Below are positions 36,969 to 46,200 of a stretch of DNA of 49,257 bases, one piece after another. The stretch covers positions 1 to 49,257 of the forward strand of contig NW_019773534.1 in assembly GCF_001039355.2 (NCBI RefSeq), written 5' to 3'. This DNA is from Lingula anatina. Lineage: Eukaryota > Brachiopoda > Lingulata > Lingulida > Lingulidae. The position numbers and the translations under genes are program-made. Position 1 is the first letter of the stretch. Each line of letters opens with the position of its first letter. Under the pieces are notes generated by a model that had not been told where the DNA came from, ran no database searches, and worked only from the letters and a program-made list of their open reading frames with translations.

Positions 36969-38599
36969 TGCAGCAGTTAAAAGGTAGACATTTATTTTAT
37001 AAACTCTAACACTGTAACAGTAATACCTGTTACTGTTCATGATGGGCAAATTTAATTTGTGAAGATTTTTTTGGAAAATTTTATAAGCTTACTTAATTAT
37101 CATTATTGCAAAAGTCAAACTAAAATTTATTGAAGACACTTTCTTTTATTGACTAACATCTTTTATAAAATAAATTATTATAATTATACAGGAAACCCAC
37201 AAATTAAAATGCTTCATGGATTTTAATGTGTAACAGTGAATGCATAGTCTCAGAAAAAAATTAGAATTAAAAAAAAAAGAAAAAAAAAGTAAATTGTTGC
37301 TATGGTAAGCTATTTTTAGAAATTGGAAATAAATCAAAATTCTATACAAATATGTGGCACCTGTGTTATCATGATCAGACATCAGGGGGAGGATTGTAGT
37401 GTAATTTTCCATCCCACCGCCCGTAACTAACACCATTGATGAGAACGAACAAAGGTACTCTTGTGTAGCCTTTGCAACTTTCTTGAAAGTGAGAGTTGAT
37501 TTTATCAAGTTAATCCATTCCTATGTGATGGAAAAGCTCTGCAAATGAAAAATAGATCATTGCATACAGAGAAAGGGTGCAGTATTTGTCTGATCTGTTT
37601 TCAATGCTGGTTTAGATTCATGCATTTTATCATTGCATGTACAATAAATAGTTTATCACTCAATGTTACAGTATGAATCTCATCTAGAAAAGCAGGGGTA
37701 AGATAAATTTATTGAATTCATCAATCAAAAGAAAAATCAGTAGATCAAAGGTCAGTATGCTTATGATTATTTTCAAAATCTACAAATGACACCGACATTC
37801 CCTATCATTATTATCTATTCTAAAGACGAAAATTGCTCATATTTGTGAAAATAGGTATTGTGCACATACATGGAGTTTAATACAGAAAGCATGCTCTCCA
37901 CTATGTATACCTTACTTCACAATGTCAAATATATTACTATTACTAGAGTTAGTCCTGGGATCTTGGGATTATTTGGACTGCGGGGTTGGGGGGGGGGGGG
38001 GGTTGAGAGGCAAAGAGAATGGGGGAGGGAATTGCCAAGGAAAAGAAAACCAAAAGAAAGAAATGAAACGCAGAAAGTCCCCTTCCCCTACTTTATATCC
38101 AGAAAGGTCCCTCAGGACCTACCCATGCCATGTGAATTTTTTTCTGCTGTTTCTTTATTGTTTGATGTACTAGTATTCATTTGTTTATTTATTCGTTCAT
38201 TCCCTGAGCAGGTGTGGGGGGATTGAAGCCACTGTCATAGTGATGCCACTGAAATCAAATCATCAGGTGACCTGACTAATTTTTTTCTGGCTTGCTCTAT
38301 CTTATGTCTTCATCTTTTTTTTTGTGGTAAACCAAGGTAATGATATGGTATTTCAACACATTAGCTCCTCCCAAAAGTAACACCTCATTTTTTATCTTTT
38401 TTTTTGGCAACAGTTAGCCATCACTCTCAGTGTCTAGGTATAGTATGAATATATGCTTAAGTGTACACCCTACCATCATTTGTTTTAATATAATACAAGT
38501 AAGTGTAGTTGGGAGTTTACTGAATTTTGTAAGTATAAGTATGAAATAGAAGAGGTGAGAACAAACTACTGAGGGAAAAGTCACATTTGTTACCATGGA
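36969..38599. other. Gene-free stretch
   Basis: AT-rich sequence with poly-A/T runs and a G run at about 37986-38002. The roughly 120-codon frames here are low-complexity or unrecognisable on both strands, with no supporting splice sites. Confidence 0.4.
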
Positions 38600-39004
38600 C
38601 TCACTGGGCCTGTTCAGAACTAGTTGATCCATGGACTAACTAGTCAGCAGATTACATATGTCACCAGCCACTTGAAAAGTTATGCTGAGATTTAATTGCT
38701 CTGCCCCTGCGGGGCCGTAGCAGTAGTCCAAAGGTTCAATAGTCCGAAGGTTCATTGGTCTGAATGCTCACCATACAACCTTCATACCAATGAATCCCTG
38801 ATTAAAAAATTGATGTAAATGTTAATTACCGTTTCTCAGACCAATGAACCTTCGAACCAATGAACTTCTGGACTTTTGAGACATCCCCCGCCCCTGCAGG
38901 GAGGGCATGTGTGAGAGGTGGGAATCCATTGTAAAGTGTGGGCCATATATGATCCACAGACTAGTTAATCCATGGATCTGCTGGTTCTGAACAGGTCCAC
39001 TGAG
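38600..39004. mobile_element. Foldback/MITE-like element with roughly 44-base TIRs, containing a second foldback
   Basis: Outer arms begin CTCACTGGGCCTGTTCAGAA on the left. The right end, read in reverse, is CTCAGTGGACCTGTTCAGAA. Both continue through GATCCATGGA and TAACTAGTC. The arms pair over about 44 bases with few mismatches and enclose about 315 bases with no coding capacity. A different inverted repeat (38726-38873) lies inside. The element is seen directly; the transposase family is unknown. Confidence 0.75.
38726..38873. mobile_element. Inner foldback with internally repeated 38-base arms
   Basis: The left arm at 38726-38763 and the reverse of 38836-38873 both end CGAAGGTTCATTGGTCTGA (the left with GAA preceded by TCC, the right by TTC) and match at about 33 of 38 positions. 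Each arm is itself two copies of a roughly 16-base unit, GAAGGTTCATTGGTC. GC-rich segments (CCCCTGCGGGG and CCCCTGCAGGG) flank both sides and may be part of the element. Confidence 0.75.
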
Positions 39005-41808
39005 TGTACTAGTTGGTGTAACTGTTAGTAGTTCTGAACCAGTATTTCTTTTGTACTTTTACTGATACAGTGAACTGATTTGATAAAACTTGACAACAAA
39101 ATTAACTAGATATTATGTGCATGTATTTGATATGTACATGTAGAGAGTTTTTTAAAATTTATGTTGGTTACAAGAGCTCAAGATTAATGTGAAAAAATTA
39201 GGTTATGATTGAAAAGGTTTTTTTTTTTCTTTTAAAAACTGCTAGATCACAACAATAATGGTCCAGCATTACATTATTTCAAAACAAGAGAAAACTGTAA
39301 TCTTGAAATTACAGAAAATTCATCAGACTGTATCTTGAAGTTCTAAATACATTAATGCTTTAATACATTGAATAATAAAATTGAAGTCCAATTTGTTTGG
39401 AATTTCTAAAATTGGAGTGTATCTCAAAGTTTGAGATGCCACAATACCATAACAATTGAAAGGAAATGGAGAGGCAATTTTTTGCATAACACAAACACAG
39501 TCATTGCTACTAATCCAGAGGTGGGCAATTTAGTGTAAATCATGCATTTAATGATTATACACACACACAGGGAATTATGATCTAATGCCAGACACAGAGG
39601 AAATATAACACTCAGAAAATCAGGAATATTAATGATGAATGTTAGGTTCCATTACTCATCCAGAAAAGGTCCCAACAATGTAACCACTTGTAGCTATATT
39701 CATATACTTTCAGAAAAAGTAAAATGAAATACTTTTTTGAAAAAAAAAATGCAGAGGTTTTCAACCATTTATTCTACATCATGTAAATTACATGCATTAA
39801 GTACCAGAATTTTTTTTTATATTTAGTAAATTCTTGAGGTGTGTGTTTGTGTATATGTACATATATGTGTGCATGCATGGGTTTGTTTATCTGCATGTAT
39901 TTGTGTGTACTAGTATGTGTGTGTGCAAGATGTGTGTGTGTGCACATGTGTGTTGACAGCTCAGAAGACAGTTCAGTGGCATATATTAAATCATGGTTTC
40001 TGTATTACTTAATTTTACCAACTTTTTGAAGTACTGCATTGTTGGAGTAACATCTGGCACAGTTAGGTAGTGGTACTAGTATATTGTATTAGTAACAGCA
40101 CTAAGCAGGAGATATTTCTGTATTGCTGAGGCTTCAGTGTATGTGAAAATCTAATGCAAAGAGAGTGGAGAATGACATGGAAGGCCTGTAGCTGGTGAGG
40201 GGGGGGGGGCAGGGGGGGGTTCGGGTGCTTTGAACGAACTGCCCTTTTTGCCTGCAAAAGGTCCTCTCTGGGTAAAAATTAATCCACATATGCAAGTACA
40301 TGAAGATTTTAGGGTAAAGTTCCACTTTTTCAGAAAAAGAACCCCCCTTTTGGAATTGCTGGCTATGGCCTGCGTGGCATTATTCCATGAGTTTCAAAGT
40401 AGCTATAGAAGTTGAGAAAGTATATTATAAGAAAGTATGTTTTTTATTATACAATAAAACTTGGTTTTTATTGATGTCTTTTGTTTACTTGTATCAGCAC
40501 TTGACAGTATAGCACAATAGCAATATCTGGCAGATAAGAAGAGAAGAAAACCCTTTAGATTTCAGTAATTTAAAAATTATAGTATAGTATATATATATTC
40601 AAAGAAAATTAAAAGGACACTACCCAATGGGCTTGACCTCAACATATTAAAAATACATTGTCATCTAGACTGGACCTGAGGTATGTATGGATATATGTAA
40701 CACACCAGGAGTAGAAATTAACCTGGCAAATTACAGAGCTCTCCCCGCCAGTCACATATTATTTGGCACTTACTGTATGGTAGGGTTAATTCTAAGGATA
40801 GGGAGTGAAAGGTAATTTCATGGGTAGTTAATTGTGACCCAGAGGCTTCTCTCTTAAGCTTCTTTGGCAAAGAGAAGTTTGGAGGATGTTAGAGCTTAAT
40901 TTCCTTTCAGAAATACCGAGGGCATGGTAGTATATTCAGATTTGTTTTATCTGAAAAAAAAAAGATGTAATTATGTTATAAGTTTTTAAAAGGTGCATTT
41001 TCTGGATTATTTTGATAGTAAAAACAGGTGAAAGAGATCATGGGCAAAGCATATGGCATACATGCATATTGATGTATAATTCAATTTCCTTGGACATACT
41101 ATACCGATACATACACCTGAGCACCTGTACATGTATTACATACATATAGTGCAGCATCAGTTATGAGGTAAGTGCAAGAAAAGACTTCATGAAATTTAAG
41201 AAGTGTTAAGTGTTAAGTGTTAAGTACATGTTTGTTTGCTTGCATGTGAAGGTAAGATGGGGACTTGCTAGTAGACAGGATTAAGTAAAAAAGGTTATTG
41301 TTGAAAAAATTAGTCCACATGTTAGAGTACTACATGTGTGTACTGCAATAAATGAATGAACAAGCAAATAAATAAGTAAATGAATAAACAAATAAATGTT
41401 ATAATATTGTTGTTGATAAAAAAAAAGTAACTGTTACTGGGACATCAAAAATCTGCCCAGCCCTTTTCTCAAGCAACAGCAAGATTTCATTTAATAATTA
41501 GTTTTGACACAAATATTTTGCCCCTTAATCAGAAATAGTAGATGCATTGATTTTATCCTCTGTTGTATTTTTTTCTCTGTTTGAGTTAGACAAGTTTTGC
41601 TCACAGTATTTAATGAGCATGGAGAGTATAACAAAATGTTTATTTATTATATTAGTATTAGCGTGTAACAGGTTAGAGAGAATATTGCATGTAATTCCTG
41701 TTGCCTGAATTTGTTGATAGTCCAAATCAAGTTCAGTTTAGTGAGAACATATGTTGATACTCTTGACACGACACATTGAAGATGTGACAAATATCACGAC
41801 TTACTACC
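39005..41808. other. Gene-free stretch with simple repeats
   Basis: No coding exon seen. It contains a TG-rich tract at about 39839-39953, a G-run region at 40198-40221, and a heptamer repeat AAGTGTT at 41201-41225 (about 3.5 units). The TG tract yields Cys/Val-rich frames that are artefacts. Confidence 0.4.
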
Positions 41809-42040
41809 CAACTACCAGACTCAGCACATACGGATCCTGAATCAACCGGTATATCGGTATGTGTCAGATCGCATTTCGGAGTATCAGTCAGAACACCGAC
41901 AGGATGAGCCCGCGGTCGTCCTACAAAATTTGGTCTGGGGTATGATACTCCAAGATGCGATCTGACACACCTTGAAAATGGGTAGTGTGGTCTGATATAC
42001 CAGTTAATTCAGGATCCTTATGTGCCAAGTCTGGTAGTTG
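41809..42040. mobile_element. 232-base foldback element
   Basis: The left arm at 41809-41886 pairs with the right arm at 41943-42040. Both begin, reading inward, CAACTACCAGACT, then GGATCCTGAAT, GGTATATC, GTGTCAGATCGCAT and GGAGTATCA. The right arm has about 20 extra bases in the middle. The 56-base loop has no coding capacity. A MITE or foldback relic; the target duplication is not clear. Confidence 0.75.
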
Positions 42041-42859
42041 CCTAGGCCTGTTACTGTAACAATACTTGAAAATTTTCAGATTATACTGATGTCTTCTTGG
42101 TTATTTGGTGACGAAGAAAAAACTTGCATATTTTTCTGGTGTGCCACTATCATATCTGCTGATTCCTCAGCAGCACAGTTGGTTTTAAAAGAAGAGTTCT
42201 CACTTCTTAGTTTGAGATCTCACTTCGTAGAGTTAGTCTTTTACGTACTTCTACTGTAACACTGGATCATTGGTTCCTTTCATTTTAACTGAAGAACATT
42301 TAAATTCAGGATTTTTCATTTGAGGTACCAGACCATCAAAATTTATTGACCATAAAAATGCTTCTATACAGTGTATTTATGTGTGAATTTCAATTTAAAC
42401 AGTATAATCCTAAATATATAGTGAACCTCCCAAAATAACAGGGCAGATGAAGAAGATCACCCAAGGGGTGGGGCACTAATGGCAGATTAATTTATAATGG
42501 TTAGATTCAGTTCTCATAGACTTTTTGATTAGTTTATAATAGGAATTTCTGGAGAAAATGGGATGTGAAAGTAAAAACCTCTTAACAGTAGGAAAGAAAT
42601 ACCATTGCAGAGAAAGTATACGCATGAGTTATGTAATGAACAGCAGGCATGTGTGACTCAACATTGTGAGTAATTCAGTATTGGACAGGTGGGATTTGTT
42701 CAGTGTTTTTGGTGATTTAGTTTGACAAAGAAAGATATTATATGTACTGGTACATGTGTTTAAGAAATTGCAAGCTTTTGCTTATGCCCAAGGCATTTAT
42801 ATAGTTCCTTACAGAATCTTTTTTTTAAGAAACTTAATTCTATTATTTTTCTGTTGCAG
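42041..42859. other. Gene-free stretch upstream of the ABC transporter
   Basis: AT-rich, with no recognisable exon and no clear TATA box. The promoter of the transporter may lie here or farther upstream if the 5' leader is spliced. Confidence 0.35.
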
Positions 42860-43261
42860 GTAAAGTCAACTGAGTATTGGCAATCATTTTCTGGTGCCTG
42901 AAGTCCTACTAGTGAAAACAGAAAAAACATTTGCCATAATATTTTTAGAATGCAACAGTAGCAGTGCTGACAATACATGAAGTCACAGTTTCTGGTTTTT
43001 TGCCAGACTATATTTCGATCAAGATGACGGATTTATCAGGCAGTGATATCGTACCATCTGGGACATAACAACATCTGTGATTTGGCATTAAAAAAAATAG
43101 AGCATCCAACGACTCTTTATTCTTCTTGTCCAAAGGTGTTCTTTATACTTTTGACGTGTCGTAGCAGCTGGCTTCCTTAATATTGTGCTTTAGAAGGAGA
43201 AAAGTTCAAGGGATTGGGTGTTCAAGCGGTTGAAAACATTTATGCCCAAGGATTAAGAAGC
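42860..43261 (+). other. Candidate 5' UTR of the ABC transporter
   Basis: A pyrimidine-rich acceptor TTTTTCTGTTGCAG ends at 42859. From there to the ATG at 43262 all frames are broken by stops; in the ATG's own frame a TAA lies at 43178-43180 with no ATG between. This fits a 5' leader exon, but the acceptor is followed by GTAAAG, so the left boundary is uncertain. Confidence 0.25.
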
Positions 43262-43275
43262 ATGGTGAAACTTGT
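43262..43275 (+). CDS. ABCC4: ABCC4-like exon 1 (start, tentative)
   Basis: Codes for MVKL plus two bases, ending at donor CTTGT|GTAAGT. The phase (2) matches exon 2 exactly and the Kozak context is strong, but so short a coding piece could match by chance. Confidence 0.5.
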
Positions 43276-46200
43276 GTAAGTACATTGCTCACCGTCTTTA
43301 TTTAAAAGAAATACAGTTTACATATATAAAGCTGTTTTATACCATACATGTAGCATTCTATAAATGTGGGTTTTAAAAAGTTAATCATTTTTACCTTTCA
43401 GACATTTGAAAGTAATGTCCTCACTATTTGAGCCTATCAGAAGCATCTGGATCAATGTGTTTTAACATTCATGAATTTAATTTCATGGGGATGTTCAAGA
43501 TCTGAAATCTTAAATTGCAGCTCACATTCATTTTTATCATCTCTTTCACTGGAATGATTCTAATTCACTGGATAAAACATTTCAGTGTAATATAAAACGA
43601 GTTATGTTTCTCTTTTGATGACCTCCTAACTTTAACTGCAAAAATGAAGAAAGAAAATTACAAAGGTTGAATGCAATTATTTTTCAAATTAATGTTATTT
43701 GGTATTGGCCATTATCATAACAAGTAAAAGAAGTAAAAAAAACTATCACATAAAGATTGCTTGCAGATACTTAAGTACATTCCATCCAAAAAAAAAGGAC
43801 TTACTATAAGGGGAAATAATTAATTTGTCTTTCAATTTAAATTTATATCTTCAGATAACTCAAGATAACATTCTTAAAGAGGTTTGTCAACTTTTAAATT
43901 GGCTTTTAATCCACAAAGAACCTTTTTATTTTGAAGGGTGGGGTTAACACATGACATCATGCTGTGTGTTAATACCCTGTTAATTAATCATTTTTTCAGC
44001 TGGACACAGAAGCTGTTTCAAATCGGCTATGAAAGGAAGTTAGAAAACATCGACATTTATGATGTCTTGCCAGAGGATTCCTCCATAAAACTGTCAAGTG
44101 ATTTGGCAAGGTATGTGTTTACATGTGTTGTGAAGTTGTTTTAACGTCTTACTCAGGTTTTTGGCAGTGACTCACTTTTGCAGAGATTTTTTTCTTTACC
44201 CACATTGTAAACCTTCCATTTGCCATACAAATTGATTAAGGTGGACCTGACCAATATTGTTTGAATGTTCTGGTAGTTAATACAGTTTCTGTACCTGGGT
44301 ATCGCCCTGAGTTTCAGAGCTTAACTTAATACTAGTCTCTATAATCACTGGAGACAGCAGAGTTATACTGACACTGTAGGTGTATCCAGTAGTCCCTAGA
44401 AGTCAGGGTGGCTGGAATTCATGTGACAAGCAGTTTTCTTCAACAAGGTGCCACTTGTTGGATTTCCTAGTGGTATAATACAATTAAACAACAAGTAACT
44501 ACTGCTTATAGTTACAAGAAACAACACTAATTGTATATTTCAAAATTTCAAGTTATTTTAGAAAAAATTGCATGCATTTATTAATTGAATAAAGAATGGT
44601 ACATACTTCTGTTGCATGCAGCAAACTGAGCCTAATATGGTAATATACATGTACTAGGAATTATACATAATTTCCCCACAGTACTGTGATATACTTCTAT
44701 GCTTAATTACTAACACTGAGTGGAAGAATTGACAGTTTAAGGTGCATGAATCAGATTTATATTTTTTGCACCTAATGACACCCTTTTCCATTGCCTTAGG
44801 AGCAGGATGATTACAATACTTCATACCAATTAGCCACTGTGTCAGTATTTATTTAATTGTACTGCGATTTATTTTCAGTTGTGTGTAAACAAAGATGAAC
44901 TAGGAGCATTTTAAGTCAGTGTCTTTCAAAATTAGAGAAGAATTCAGTGTCTGTGTTTTGCACTAAGAACAAGACAGTAATTTTTCTTCAATCAGCAGCT
45001 GATATTTAAAATGTTTACCCACCATATTACAACGTCAGTTGGAGAAGGATGCTTTGGATAAACAATATTAATTAAACAAACACTTATTTTGCTGGAAAAG
45101 GTCCCCTCTGTACCAAAATGTGATCCAAGGGCTATCCCATGCCACATTTCTCAAGTTAAGGCAACTAACTGGGTAACCCCCCCCCCCCCACACACACACA
45201 CTTTTTTTCAACCTGCTCCCCCCCTGTGAAAAATCTGGCTGGTAGCCAGTGTCGCCCTGTAACAGATGGAGTTCTACCTGTATGATGTAAGACACCAGGT
45301 GATTGCTCTCGCTATATACACACTACAAGTCAACATGCCTTGAATTATAGGCTGACTGTCATGGTATTTGACGACGGGTATAATTATTGGAACCTTGGTG
45401 TGATAATTATGCTGATTTTATCCTCCCAATAATTATTTGTGTTTAAATCTTTCTTCTGAGTTGTGATTACTGATGGCAAGGTATACTTACTGAGAAACAA
45501 GTAACCACTTGCTCACTATATGCCACTAGTAGGGCGGTAGAGAGCTCACATTCCAGTGAAGTAATAATGTAGTTCAACTCTTTACATCAGAAAAAGATTC
45601 TTGTTAGATCTAGCTAGGTTGGGGACTAGAAATTCCTTGCTGCTTGTTAAGTAGTTCAGATACATGTACAATTGTAGTGTCAGGGTCAGCTGGGGAAGGA
45701 TGGACTTAATCGCCTGAGAGTGTGATCTGTTACATGTTTACTCTAATAATACTTGTTAAAGGCACATACTAGTTTAAACACATGAAAATACAAGTTCTAC
45801 AGACCCTATTGTACAAACTGTGGATCGATCTATCTCTGAGGGGATTCTGGCTAAATTGTTATCATCGTAAGCGGCTTAGATGTCTGTCACGCCTACTGAA
45901 GCTGCTATAGGGGGTAATTAATTATAGTTTAAATTAGCAGCTTCAGTAGATGTGTCAGACATTTTAGACTGCATTCCCACAGATTTTTAGATCGATCTAT
46001 CCCCCTGGGGAGTCTCACTAGATTGGTGTCAACTTAACTGGCTTAAATGTCTGGCTTAAAAGCTGTAAGGGGGTGATTAACTATAGTGCACGCTCAACTG
46101 ACAGCAATTTAGCGTGAACCCCTAGGGAGTTAGGTCGATCCAGATGGATCGATCTTAATCTCTGGGAATGCAGTCTAAGTCGCTTAAGCTGAAAGCAATT

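Noticed and set aside
39841-40029. Cys/Val-rich frame at 39841
   Set aside because: It is a product of a TG/TATG microsatellite.
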